A stretch of DNA of 64,000 nucleotides from Enterobacteriaceae bacterium. Lineage in GTDB: Bacteria > Pseudomonadota > Gammaproteobacteria > Enterobacterales > Enterobacteriaceae. The notes under the pieces are model-generated. The model was given only the letters and a program-made list of their open reading frames with translations, did no database searches and had not been told where the DNA came from. Position 1 is the stretch's first letter. Each line of letters begins with the position of its first letter. The stretch is from positions 411,566 through 475,565 of the forward strand of contig CABIZV010000004.1 of NCBI GenBank assembly GCA_902363335.1, in the 5' to 3' direction. The translations under genes and the position numbers were made by a program. Of this stretch, positions 34,735 to 43,564 are shown piece by piece.

Positions 34735-36930
34735 ATGAGCGTTCTGAAAATAAGGTCAGTAAAAAGTTATAGTGACGAGAGAAATATTGAAATAGATCTA
34801 ACGAAAAGAATAAACTTAGTATATGGACAGAATGGTTCGGGTAAGTCAACAATATCAGGATATTTTTATAAACCTGAGGATGAAGCATATGGTAGTTGCT
34901 CTTTTAGTGATACAGATAAATACAGGTATATTGTCTACAATAGCCAGTTCGTAGAGGATTCATTCTATAACAAATCAGAACAACCTGGAATATTCACTTT
35001 AAGTCAAGAAAATAAAGAGGTAATGGAGGCTCTAGCTCTTAATGAAAAAGAATTGTCTAAACTAAAAAAAGATATTATCCGTATCGATAGTGATCTCGAA
35101 AAAAAAGATAAGATGATACAAAAAGTTGTAAGAGAATACCAAACGAAAGTATGGGATAAAACTTCACATATCAGAAAGAAAAACGGTGGGTTAGGAGATT
35201 TAATGGCTGGCTACTTGCAAAAAACAAGCCTCTTCCAGCGTCTTAGTCAACAGGTAGAAATGGAAGAAATAGATACCGAAAATTTAATTTCTGATTATAT
35301 AAAATTAAAATCAAATAAAAATGTATCTTATCAATCATTGATCGTTCCAGCACTCCCATATTTTTCAGATGATCAAGTAGGTATGTTATCTACATCATTG
35401 ATACCTTCAGGAAATAGTTATCTGTCAATGGTCATAGATAGGCTTGGAAATTCAGATTGGATAAGGACTGGATTATCATATATAGATGATGACCAATGCC
35501 CGTTTTGTCAAAAAAATACTATTGATGATTTATTCAGGGAAGAAGTGAGAAAAATATTTGATGATGCTTATGACAAAATGATCTTAAGATTAAAAGAATT
35601 GCAATCTTCTTATAAAAAAATGATTGATGAGTTTACTGGTGGCATACAATCTACTGTAATGTCGTCCAGTTATATCACCGATAAGGATGAGTTCAACGAG
35701 GGACTTGAACAGGCTAATCTTATCTTTGAGGCTAACTTAAGATTTATACAAGAAAAAATAGATAAGCCATCTTTGAATGTCGAGGTTATAAATGATAATC
35801 CGAGTGCTAATATTCTTGTTGAAAAAATGAAGCAATATAATGATGAGATTAATACCATAAACACAAAGGTAGAGAATTATGATAATAGTATAGATGAACT
35901 TAAGTCCTGTGTTTGGAAATCTCTACGCAATATCTGTAATGACCTCATTGATTCTCAAAACAAACAAATTAAAGAGCTAAGTTTAGAGAGAGAAGATATT
36001 ATCTCAAGGAAAGATAAAATCCAAAATGAAATAGAAGTGTTAAATGCATCATCGATAGATCTAAAAAAACAAACTTCCAATATAGATGAAACTGTTGAGA
36101 AAATTAATCATACGTTAACTTCGCTCGGAATATCGCATTTCAAAATTAAAAAAAATGCAGATACAAATTTTTTCCAAATATGTAGGAATAATGGGGTTGT
36201 CAGTAATATTTATAGAACTCTTAGTGAAGGTGAGAAAACATTAATTACATTTTTGTATTTTCTTGAGTTATGTGATGGACGGTTAGATGACGATAATGAA
36301 AGTAATAAAGAAAAATTAATTGTCATTGATGATCCTATTTCAAGCTTATCGCATGATTATATATATGAAATATCTTCTCTCATTCATCATCGTATAGTTA
36401 GAAAAATTGAAAGTAATAAGTTAGTTGTTCTTACTCATAATTTATTTTTCTTTCAAGAACTAATTAAAGTTGCTCCAAGTAAGAAAGAACATTTTGAAAA
36501 AAAATACCAGCTATATAGGGTGATTAAAGATCAGTATAGCGATGTATTAACAATTGGTCGTGATGATATAAAGAATGAATATGAAGCACTTTGGATGATC
36601 TTGAAAGATGTTAAACAAGGTAAAATTAGTTCAGTTGTTTTGCCGAATATCATGAGGAATATTCTTGAATATTATTTTTCATTCTCTTGTAAAATGGAAA
36701 AACTTAGCGAAGAACTTGATAAGTTAGTTAATTCTGAAAAAGATATTAATTATAAAACTTTCTATCGTTACATTAATAGGGGATCACATTCAGATTCCAT
36801 TAATATAAGTTACTTAGGGCAAATATCAGCCAATAAATATTTAGAGATGTTTGAAGGGATATTTAAAAAGACTAAGGATGAACAACATTTCAATAAGATG
36901 TTAGGGATAGAAGATGAATATAGTGCATAG
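34735..36930 (+). CDS. AAA_13 ATPase with anticodon-nuclease-like C-terminus (RloC/PrrC-like)
   Basis: 731 residues with AGAGGT six bases before the ATG. SMC/Rad50-like layout: Walker A GQNGSGKST (31-39), a long coiled coil broken by a CPFC knuckle (255-258) like the zinc hook of RloC, signature LSEGEKT, Walker B LIVIDDPISSLS and switch His in VVLTHN. The C-terminal domain has R641-x3-E645 (MRNILEYYF) and H685 (RGSHSD), resembling the Arg-Glu-His triad of PrrC/RloC anticodon nucleases, in a HEPN-like setting. Such enzymes cut host tRNA on phage attack or DNA damage. No hsd restriction genes are nearby, as is usual for RloC. Target tRNA unknown. Confidence 0.75.
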   Translation: MSVLKIRSVKSYSDERNIEIDLTKRINLVYGQNGSGKSTISGYFYKPEDEAYGSCSFSDTDKYRYIVYNSQFVEDSFYNKSEQPGIFTLSQENKEVMEALALNEKELSKLKKDIIRIDSDLEKKDKMIQKVVREYQTKVWDKTSHIRKKNGGLGDLMAGYLQKTSLFQRLSQQVEMEEIDTENLISDYIKLKSNKNVSYQSLIVPALPYFSDDQVGMLSTSLIPSGNSYLSMVIDRLGNSDWIRTGLSYIDDDQCPFCQKNTIDDLFREEVRKIFDDAYDKMILRLKELQSSYKKMIDEFTGGIQSTVMSSSYITDKDEFNEGLEQANLIFEANLRFIQEKIDKPSLNVEVINDNPSANILVEKMKQYNDEINTINTKVENYDNSIDELKSCVWKSLRNICNDLIDSQNKQIKELSLEREDIISRKDKIQNEIEVLNASSIDLKKQTSNIDETVEKINHTLTSLGISHFKIKKNADTNFFQICRNNGVVSNIYRTLSEGEKTLITFLYFLELCDGRLDDDNESNKEKLIVIDDPISSLSHDYIYEISSLIHHRIVRKIESNKLVVLTHNLFFFQELIKVAPSKKEHFEKKYQLYRVIKDQYSDVLTIGRDDIKNEYEALWMILKDVKQGKISSVVLPNIMRNILEYYFSFSCKMEKLSEELDKLVNSEKDINYKTFYRYINRGSHSDSINISYLGQISANKYLEMFEGIFKKTKDEQHFNKMLGIEDEYSA

Positions 36931-37351
36931 AACTTTATAAGTTACCACTGAGGCACCATCAATCATTAACGATTAGGCAGGGAACGGAGGTGCTGACACA
37001 CCGTTTCCCACCGTCCAAACCGAAAACGTTGATACTGGCAAACCAGCACGCATTTGTTATTCATGGTTTTTACTCTCTCTTTTCTCAGTCAGCTACTGAT
37101 AGCCTTCACACCCCATGTGCAAAGCAAGCATACTATGGGATTCGGCAGGTAAGAGTGCCCCAGTGGTAGGGTTAATATTAAACATTATTTTAATTAGTTC
37201 AATTGCTTTTTTGCCAGTAGATGCAAGATATATAGAATATCATATTTTTTTAATCCAAAAGCTACATTGTTGCGAAAGATCATAGCTAAAAACCCTTCGA
37301 TGTGTTACCAAACAACTCATCGTAATAATCTCAGTAGATCTGGAGAATAAA
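36931..37351. other. Intergenic region with a possible 32-codon ORF
   Basis: On the minus strand 37064-36966 encodes MNNKCVLVCQYQRFRF... (32 aa), a basic Cys/Arg-rich peptide, in a patch more GC-rich than its surroundings. GAGAGAG lies about 10 bases upstream. It could be a small peptide gene or the remnant of an insertion. No inverted repeats or transposase are seen. The remainder is AT-rich and empty. Confidence 0.35.
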
Positions 37352-37885
37352 ATGGCATTGAATTTTTTGGATTTAGATGAAAAAACGAGACTGCATATGG
37401 CTTCTGAAATAAATTATGATAAGCAGCCTGATAATTTCTATCGCAGTAATTACCTGTCTGAACATGGTAAAACCCTATGGGAATTTTTGCTCGAAGAATC
37501 AGTCCAACATGATGACGTGTGGTTGGAAAACGAGATTCAAGCAAGAGGTATGCTTGCTCAATTTTACACCAAACGGAAACCAAAGAGCACAGAACTCATG
37601 CAGGCCAAAGTGCCAGTAACCGGGGCTCAAACTCTAGCAGAAGGTGAGTTCAATCGTCTTTATGCGAGAGGGCTATGCTCTGCTGTGTTGTCAGAAGGTG
37701 GGGAGTTTGTAGAAGCTTATCGTGCCAGGGAGTCTACTAATCCTCGACAAGAGTCAGAAGCAATAATCGGTCGTCGTTTCTCTGCACAGGCTGTTCTTGA
37801 TGATTTACGTTCTAGCCAGGGAGTTGATAGTGCGTTAGGTATTTCTCGACCAAATTCAGGAATATCCATTAAAAGAGTTAAATGA
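37352..37885 (+). CDS. Hypothetical protein next to the island integrase
   Basis: 177 residues (MALNFLDLDEKTRLHMASEINYDKQPDNFYRSNYLSEHGKTLWEFLLEESVQHDD...). Soluble and acidic in the first half, with EFNRLYARGLCSAVLSEG in the middle and a basic tail SGISIKRVK. GGAGAATAAA precedes the ATG. Composition is less AT-rich than the neighbouring cargo, closer to the integrase. Proteins of this kind are common beside integrases in enterobacterial islands (recalled). Function unknown. Confidence 0.6.
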   Translation: MALNFLDLDEKTRLHMASEINYDKQPDNFYRSNYLSEHGKTLWEFLLEESVQHDDVWLENEIQARGMLAQFYTKRKPKSTELMQAKVPVTGAQTLAEGEFNRLYARGLCSAVLSEGGEFVEAYRARESTNPRQESEAIIGRRFSAQAVLDDLRSSQGVDSALGISRPNSGISIKRVK

Positions 37886-37898
37886 CAGGTCCAGTCTT

Positions 37899-37922
37899 GA
37901 GAGTGATAGGGCTATCACTCTC
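37899..37922. terminator. Hairpin after the 177-residue gene
   Basis: Perfect 11-bp stem GAGAGTGATAG/CTATCACTCTC with a 2-base loop, followed by ATTGATTTT. A second hairpin AGGAGTTTT/AAAACTCCT (37967-37994) sits at the end of the convergent integrase gene. Confidence 0.6.
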
Positions 37923-37992
37923 ATTGATTTTAAATGTCGCAATCTTCGATCTTTTTACCGTCTTCAAGGAGTTTTGCCCTGGTTTAAAACTC

Positions 37993-39222
37993 CTATGCTG
38001 CGAGTGCTTTGAATCTTTGTGCCTCAACGAAATCACTCCACCACTGCATGAGAATCACTCGTTCTGCCAGATATTCTGCTCGATTGTAAGCTGCAATTAT
38101 TTCATCTTTCTTCGAGTGAGCAAGGGCCGCTTCTAAGACATCAGTCCTGAACTTACCCGACTCCTCCGCGGCCGTTCGTGCAATAGACCTCATTCCATGG
38201 GCTACAAGCTCTCCACCAAAGCCCATACGGATTATGGCCGCATTAGCTGTTTGTTCATGCATATGGCTAAGAGGAGCCTTTATACTTGGAAACACCCATT
38301 CACGATGTCCACTTATCGCTTTCATTGACTCTAGGACTCGCAAAGCTCCTTTGCTTAGTGGAACTTTATGGGGTTTCTTCATTTTCATAAACTCAGCAGG
38401 GATGTTCCACATGCCGGTTTCTATATCAATATCTGACCATCTTGTGCGAACAGCTTCACCTGGGCGAACCCATGTGAGAAGTTGCCACTCAATCAGTAGC
38501 CTTGTTTCTAAACGGATAGAAGCATTGTTTAGAGCAACCAGGAAGCGGGGGAGTTCGGAAGGGGGTAATGCTGGCATATTCTGTTTTTTAGGCTTACTGA
38601 ACCGTTGCCCCAGGTTGTCAGCCGGATTGAACTCGATAAGTTCCTCAGTTGCTGCGTAACGGAAAATTTCATTTAATCGGGAAATGATTCGCCGTAAAGT
38701 TTCGAGGACTCCTCGTTGCTCAATTGGGTCAAGATGTTGCTTTAAGAGTTTAGGCCGGATCTCATTGATAGGAACATTACCCAATCCGGGAAAGATATTT
38801 CTCTCCAGGCTTCGCCAGATGTCTGCTGCATGGTCTTGTGAGATGCCTGAGGTCTTTACCTTCTCATCTAACCATTTCCGCGCCACGGCTTGGAGGGTGT
38901 GCTCAGTAGCATTCTTTAATGCATTAGCTTTATCGTTGTTATGGACTTGGGGATCAACACCATTTGCCAGAAAGGAGAGATATTCATCACGTAAGGCTCT
39001 GGCTCTTGCAAGGGTAAGGTGAGGATATGTCCCAAGGCTCATTTTGGTTCTTTTCTTGCTCACTGGTACGGCATATCTGAAATACCAATTTTTCTTCCCT
39101 CCCTTCGCCAGAGGAGCGATTCGTAGTATCAAACCATCTCCGTCAAACAAGTTGATTTCTTTGTCGGCTGGCTTGGTGCTTTTGATTTCAGTGTCAGTGA
39201 GCTTCTTAGCGATTTTTGCCAT
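37993..39222 (-). CDS. int: Tyrosine integrase of the ssrA island
   Basis: 409 residues from ATG 39222 (MAKIAKKLTDTEIKSTKPAD), chosen because GAGGG lies eight bases upstream; the frame extends to 39264 without a ribosome site. DUF4102 arm-binding domain, then catalytic residues in WVRPGEAVRTRW, HGMRSIART, HSKKDEIIAAYNRAEYLAER. Same family as the satellite integrase, sharing motifs such as QRF/AFEKPKKQNMP and HREWVFPS/HREHVFPS. It lies 166 bp downstream of ssrA in the same direction, the normal place for an ssrA-specific integrase. GGGACCC/GGGTCCC repeats (39225-39264) lie over its 5' end. Confidence 0.93.
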   Translation of the reverse strand: MAKIAKKLTDTEIKSTKPADKEINLFDGDGLILRIAPLAKGGKKNWYFRYAVPVSKKRTKMSLGTYPHLTLARARALRDEYLSFLANGVDPQVHNNDKANALKNATEHTLQAVARKWLDEKVKTSGISQDHAADIWRSLERNIFPGLGNVPINEIRPKLLKQHLDPIEQRGVLETLRRIISRLNEIFRYAATEELIEFNPADNLGQRFSKPKKQNMPALPPSELPRFLVALNNASIRLETRLLIEWQLLTWVRPGEAVRTRWSDIDIETGMWNIPAEFMKMKKPHKVPLSKGALRVLESMKAISGHREWVFPSIKAPLSHMHEQTANAAIIRMGFGGELVAHGMRSIARTAAEESGKFRTDVLEAALAHSKKDEIIAAYNRAEYLAERVILMQWWSDFVEAQRFKALAA

Positions 39223-39319
39223 TTTGGGACCCTCGGTTTTTGGACCCTTCGTTGTGGGTCCCATTCAGGGTGCCATAAGTGATAGTTCTCAGCAATTCTC
39301 ACTGGACGACAATAGACGT

Positions 39320-39351
39320 AAAAAAGCCCGCAGAGCTTGTACTGTGCGGGC
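39320..39351 (-). terminator. Terminator downstream of ssrA
   Basis: On the minus strand a GCCCGCA/TGCGGGC 7-bp stem followed by T6, about 37 bp beyond the tmRNA end. The same hairpin type is part of the att repeats at 9930 and 21695. Confidence 0.85.
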
Positions 39352-39387
39352 TTAGTAGACTTCATTGTACTTCAAACAACTAAAAAG

Positions 39388-39750
39388 TGGTGGAGCTGGG
39401 GGGATTTGAACCCCCGTCCGAAATTACTACATCCTCAGTACTACATGCTTAGTCAGTCTTTACATTCGCACGCCAGCTGCGGACAGACACGCCACTAACG
39501 AACTAGCCTGATTAGTTTTAGCACTTCAGCCCCAGGCAGGACATCCACGCGATCTCTTTTGGGTTTGACCTCTCTTTATCCCCGTCTTAAGAGCGGAAGC
39601 TAGGGAGAGAGGGCTCTTAGCAGGTTATTAAGCTGCTAAAGCGTAGTTTTCGTCGTTTGCGACTATTTTTTTGCGGCTTTTTACGAGGCAAACCGCCCCT
39701 CGGCATGCACCTTGGGTTTCGCAAATCCCGTCGAATCCAGAATCAGCCCC
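39388..39750 (-). ncRNA. ssrA: Transfer-messenger RNA (tmRNA)
   Basis: 363 nt, the same length as in E. coli. The 5' end GGGGCTGATTCTGGATTCGA (39750-39731) and the 3' end ...CCCCCAGCTCCACCA give the tRNA-like domain with encoded CCA. The tag frame GCAAACGACGAAAACTACGC...TAA (around 39627-39661) encodes ANDENYALAA. It rescues stalled ribosomes with SmpB, encoded just upstream. The 3' end is the integration target of the adjoining islands, and the gene remains intact. Confidence 0.98.
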
Positions 39751-39905
39751 AATAGCGTTACATCAAGTATAACAGAGTTAGGTTATTCGTTACCAGTGAA
39801 AAACGTGCCTCAACAAGCCGTTAGCTGTGCGTTTATTACCCATACAGTCCGTGCCGGGCATCACCCTGTGACGCCTTGTGCGTTCATAACGGCTCAGAAT
39901 ACGGC

Positions 39906-40388
39906 TTAACGTCCAGCGTGTTTCATAATACGAGCTTTGTCGACCTGCCATTCACGATCTTTAACGTCATCACGTTTATCGTGCTGTTTCTTACCTTTGG
40001 CGACACCGATTTTGACTTTGCACCAGGCGTTCTTCCAGTACAGAGAAAGCGCAACGACGGTGTAACCTTCGCGGTTAATGCGACCGTAGAGGTTATCCAG
40101 CTCGCGCTTGTTCAGTAGCAGCTTACGCGTACGGGTTGGGTCGCATACGTAGTGGGTGGAGGCCACCGCCATCGGCGTGAAGTTAGCGCCAAACAGATAG
40201 GCTTCGCCATCTTTTAGAATGACGTAGCTATCGCCAATGTTGGCTTTGCCGGCACGCAAGGATTTGACTTCCCAGCCCTGTAGGGCGAGGCCCGCTTCAA
40301 ACTCTTCTTCAATAAAGTATTCGTGGCGGGCACGTTTGTTCTGCGCAATGGTGGCTGATCCAGGTTTGTGTGCTTTTTTCTTTGTCAT
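39906..40388 (-). CDS. smpB: SsrA-binding protein SmpB
   Basis: 160 residues, essentially the E. coli protein (MTKKKAHKPGSATIAQNKRA ... DKARIMKHAGR). The oligonucleotide-binding barrel (FEAGLALQGWEVKSLRAGK) and the basic C-terminal tail (KGKKQHDKRDDVKDREW) that enters the mRNA channel are present. It works with tmRNA in trans-translation and precedes ssrA in the same direction. Confidence 0.98.
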   Translation of the reverse strand: MTKKKAHKPGSATIAQNKRARHEYFIEEEFEAGLALQGWEVKSLRAGKANIGDSYVILKDGEAYLFGANFTPMAVASTHYVCDPTRTRKLLLNKRELDNLYGRINREGYTVVALSLYWKNAWCKVKIGVAKGKKQHDKRDDVKDREWQVDKARIMKHAGR

Positions 40389-40539
40389 ATTATCCTGAAA
40401 TTATCGCTTATCTGATAAAGATAGCCTCAAGCTCCCGCGAGGCGTAATAGGTTATCTTAGCATGATATAGACAGTGTCCGTTTTTTTTAACAGTAGATAA
40501 ATGATACTATTTACGTCGTGTTCGATCATGGAAATTGCT

Positions 40540-40977
40540 ATGCCTCAGATTAGCCGTACTGCACTGGTTCCGTACAGCGCAGAGCAAATGTATCAACTGG
40601 TGAATGATGTGAATGCCTACCCGGATTTTATTCCCGGTTGTACTGGCAGCCGTGTTCTGGAGTCGGGGCCGACGCAAATGACGGCGGCGGTCGATGTCTC
40701 TAAGGCGGGTATCAGCAAAACCTTTACCACGCGCAATACGTTAACCGATAACCAGAGCATCCTTATGCATCTGGTGGATGGGCCGTTTAAGAAATTGATT
40801 GGCGGCTGGAAATTTACGCCGTTGAGTCAGGATGCCTGCAAGATTGAGTTTCAGCTCGACTTTGAATTTACCAATAAGCTCATTGAGCTGGCATTTGGTC
40901 GCATCTTTAAAGAGCTGGCGCTGAACATGGTGCAAGCATTCACCATGCGTGCCAGAGAGGTTTACAGTGCCGGGTAA
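40540..40977 (+). CDS. ratA: Ribosome association toxin RatA (START/coenzyme Q-binding fold)
   Basis: 145 residues from MPQISRTALVPYSAEQMYQLV. The START-like fold motifs NAYPDFIPGCTGS and LVDGPFKKLIGGWKF are conserved. E. coli RatA was described as blocking 70S subunit joining; relatives (Coq10) bind ubiquinone. ATG 40540 is chosen by homology; the frame extends 13 codons upstream. Divergent from smpB and overlapping ratB by 11 bp. Confidence 0.93.
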   Translation: MPQISRTALVPYSAEQMYQLVNDVNAYPDFIPGCTGSRVLESGPTQMTAAVDVSKAGISKTFTTRNTLTDNQSILMHLVDGPFKKLIGGWKFTPLSQDACKIEFQLDFEFTNKLIELAFGRIFKELALNMVQAFTMRAREVYSAG

Positions 40978-41263
40978 TATAGCCGTCGAAGTGGTATATG
41001 CGCTGCCGCAAAAACAGTATTTGCAGCGGGTGATGCTCGAGGAAGGCGCGACGATTGAGCAGGCCATTCTGGCAAGCGGTCTGCTGGCGCTGCGTGATGA
41101 TATCGACCTCGATAAAAATAAGGTCGGTATTTATAGCCGTCCGGCTAAGTTACAGGACATTGTTCACGACGGCGATCGGGTTGAGATTTATCGCCCACTG
41201 ATTGCTGACCCGAAAGAGCTGCGGCGTAAGCGTGCTGAGAAGTCGGCGCAAGAGAAAGAATAA
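40967..41263 (+). CDS. ratB: RnfH/RatB family ubiquitin-like protein
   Basis: 98 residues from GTG 40967 (MPGNIAVEVVYALPQKQYLQRV), overlapping the end of ratA. A ubiquitin-like beta-grasp protein, with DGDRVEIYRPLIADPKELRRKRAEK at the end. It was proposed as the partner of RatA, but a true antitoxin role is doubtful. A GTG start is used here. Confidence 0.92.
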   Translation: MPGNIAVEVVYALPQKQYLQRVMLEEGATIEQAILASGLLALRDDIDLDKNKVGIYSRPAKLQDIVHDGDRVEIYRPLIADPKELRRKRAEKSAQEKE

Positions 41264-41289
41264 TCCTTACCACCCGCTGTTCAGATAAT

Positions 41290-41319
41290 AAAAAAGCGCT
41301 CATTTTGAGCGCTTTTTTT
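41290..41319. terminator. Bidirectional terminator between ratB and bamE
   Basis: AGCGCTCA/TGAGCGCT stem with a 3-base loop, flanked by A and T runs on both sides. Serves both convergent genes. Confidence 0.92.
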
Positions 41320-41332
41320 GTCACCGCTGATC

Positions 41333-41671
41333 TTACTTGGTCAGATTCGGCTTGTTATCAATGTTTGTCAGAATGCCGCTGCTGTTGAAGGTCAGGGTCA
41401 GCGTTTGCTGAGTAACTTTCTCATGCCCTGGCTGCTGGCGGAAAACGTAGAACCAGGTGCTGGTGCCGAACGGGTCGGTCATCATTGGTGTGCCCAGGGT
41501 ATAGGCAACCTGTTGTTGCGTCATGCCGGTATGGATTTTGGCAATATCGTTAGGTACCAGGTAGTTCCCCTGACTAATATCAGGACGGTAAACCACTCGC
41601 TCCAGAGTGGAACAGCCTGCAGTCATCATCAGAAGAACCGCTGCGGCGGCAGTCAGCGTTTTACAGCGCAT
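41333..41671 (-). CDS. bamE: Outer membrane assembly lipoprotein BamE
   Basis: 112 residues. Signal peptide with lipobox MTAGC (Cys at about 20), then the conserved ERVVYRPDISQGNYLVPNDIAKIHTGMTQQQVAYTLGTPM. It is a small subunit of the BAM complex that stabilises BamA-BamD and helps insert beta-barrel proteins. Single gene ending at a shared terminator. Confidence 0.97.
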   Translation of the reverse strand: MRCKTLTAAAAVLLMMTAGCSTLERVVYRPDISQGNYLVPNDIAKIHTGMTQQQVAYTLGTPMMTDPFGTSTWFYVFRQQPGHEKVTQQTLTLTFNSSGILTNIDNKPNLTK

Positions 41672-41817
41672 AGTGATTTGATTCCTTTTCGTGCCCGAAC
41701 AGTACGCGGCTCATAAGTATATGCCGATGATAATAGACCTGACGTGACTTGGAAACCTTTGCGATCGGGTCTTACGGCGTTTTATTGTGAACTGAGACTC
41801 CCGGAAACCCAAAAAGT

Positions 41818-43479
41818 TTATGCAGCCAGCAACTCTTTCGCATTCGCAAGGGTGTTTCGTGTGACTTCGCTGCCGCCAAGAAGACGTGCCAGTTCCTGCA
41901 GGCGAGCGCGTTTGTCGAGCGGCTGCATGTGGGTTTCGGTCATTTCACCATCGGTTTCTTTACTGACGTAGAAATGGTGGTGTCCGCAACCAGCTACCTG
42001 AGGCAGGTGGGTGACGCACATGACTTGCGTCGATTCGCCTAACTGACGCAGCAGTTTACCCACTACCGCAGCGGTAGGGCCGCTAATCCCAACATCGACT
42101 TCATCGAAAATCAGCGCCGGAGTTTCCATTTTACGTGCGGTAATCACCTGTATGGCTAAGGCAATACGTGACAGTTCACCACCGGAGGCGACTTTGGCGA
42201 TGGCTTGCAGTGGCTGCCCCGGGTTAGTGGTGACGCGGAATTCAATACGGTCTGCACCTTCTGCCGTCAGATGCTGCTCTTCAAAGCGGACGTCGATATC
42301 AAAAACACCGTGCGGCATAGAGAGCATATGCATACTGTCGGTAATGAGCTGTGCTAATTCGTTCGCGCTTGCCTGACGCTGGGCATGTAGCTGCTGGGCC
42401 GTTTCAAGCGCCATTTGATGGTAGCGCGCAACGGAGAGCTTCAACGTCTCAAGCGAATCCGTTTGGTCGTCAAGCTGCTGCTGTTCGTCCAGCAACGACT
42501 GGTAATATTCCGGCAGTGCTTCCGGTGAGATCTGGTGCTTACGCGCCAGCGAGATTTGCTTAGACAGACGCTGCTCAAGTTCATACAGACGGTTTGGGTC
42601 AAGGTCGAGACGATCGCAATAGTGGCGAAGTTCATCGCTGGCTTCACTTAACTGAATTGCCGCTTCTTCTAACATATCGAGTACGCCGGAAAGCTTTCCA
42701 TCCATACTGGCCAGCTCACCGGCAAGCTGGCGGGCGGTGTAAAGCTGGCTCTGTAGGTTAACGTCATCGCCGTCGGCCAGAATCGCTAAGGCGTGCTGGC
42801 TGGTGGCGATTAACTGCCCGCTGTTGGCGAGGCGTTTGTATTCTTCATCAATTTGTTCGTATTCACCCGGCAAAGGGTGAAACTCAATCAGTTCTTTAAG
42901 TTGATATTGCAGGAGTTCGGCACGGGCGATGCGTTCCTGACTCTGCTGCTGATGCATGGCGAGATCGCGGCAGCTTTGATTCCACAGGCGATAATGCTCT
43001 GCCATTTTCTGCGCAAGGTCACTTTCGCTGGCATAGGCATCAAGCAGGCTTTTTTGATGCTCAGGTTTCACCAGCTGCTGATGTGCGTGCTGCCCGTGGA
43101 TCTGGATAAGTAATTGCCCCAGTTCGCGAAGCTGCGAGAGAGGAACAGCGGTGCCGTTGATAAAACCGCGGGAACGGCCGTCGCTGCTGATTACCCGGCG
43201 CAGAAGACACTCGCGGCCATCTTCCAGCTGGTTTTCTTCCAGCCAGCGTAATGCCGCGGGGGTGTCTTTTAATGCGAAGCGAGCACAGAGGTCTGCACGG
43301 CTGGCGCCGGCACGCACCATATCAGATTCGGCGCGGCCACCCAGACACAGACCAAGCGCATCAATAGCAATTGATTTACCGGCACCGGTTTCCCCGGTGA
43401 TTGCCGTCATGCCACTGTTGAAGTCGATCTCAAGTTCACGAACAATCGCAAAATTACTGATGGTCAGTTGTGCCAACAT
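41818..43479 (-). CDS. recN: DNA repair protein RecN
   Basis: 553 residues of the SMC-like RecN family. Walker A GETGAGKSIAIDAL near 29-42, central coiled coils, signature VASGGELSRIALAIQV and Walker B ALIFDEVDVGISG, then VTHLPQVAG. It supports double-strand break repair by bringing DNA ends and sister strands together. Two strong and one weak LexA box lie directly upstream. The C-terminus ends in LAA, a ClpXP degradation signal as in E. coli. Confidence 0.98.
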   Translation of the reverse strand: MLAQLTISNFAIVRELEIDFNSGMTAITGETGAGKSIAIDALGLCLGGRAESDMVRAGASRADLCARFALKDTPAALRWLEENQLEDGRECLLRRVISSDGRSRGFINGTAVPLSQLRELGQLLIQIHGQHAHQQLVKPEHQKSLLDAYASESDLAQKMAEHYRLWNQSCRDLAMHQQQSQERIARAELLQYQLKELIEFHPLPGEYEQIDEEYKRLANSGQLIATSQHALAILADGDDVNLQSQLYTARQLAGELASMDGKLSGVLDMLEEAAIQLSEASDELRHYCDRLDLDPNRLYELEQRLSKQISLARKHQISPEALPEYYQSLLDEQQQLDDQTDSLETLKLSVARYHQMALETAQQLHAQRQASANELAQLITDSMHMLSMPHGVFDIDVRFEEQHLTAEGADRIEFRVTTNPGQPLQAIAKVASGGELSRIALAIQVITARKMETPALIFDEVDVGISGPTAAVVGKLLRQLGESTQVMCVTHLPQVAGCGHHHFYVSKETDGEMTETHMQPLDKRARLQELARLLGGSEVTRNTLANAKELLAA

Positions 43480-43489
43480 AGCCGCTTTC

Positions 43490-43545
43490 CTGTATGAAAA
43501 TACATAACTGGTTTTTCATACAGTATAGACTGGTTTTTTATACAG
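43490..43545 (-). promoter_or_regulatory. recN SOS control region with LexA boxes
   Basis: Two CTG-N10-CAG boxes (43508-43523 and 43530-43545), each with a TATAC core on the minus strand, and a weaker third (43490-43505, CTGTATGAAAATACAT). They explain tight SOS control of recN. Confidence 0.93.
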
Positions 43546-43564
43546 TAAAGAGGCTAGGTTAAAT

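Noticed and set aside
39388..39750. Possible disruption of ssrA by island insertion
   Set aside because: All expected tmRNA parts, including the CCA end and tag frame, are intact; integration restores the 3' end.
40540..41263. ratAB as a classical toxin-antitoxin system
   Set aside because: Conserved core genes of all enterics next to smpB; evidence for antitoxin action of RatB is weak, so not reported as a defence or addiction module.
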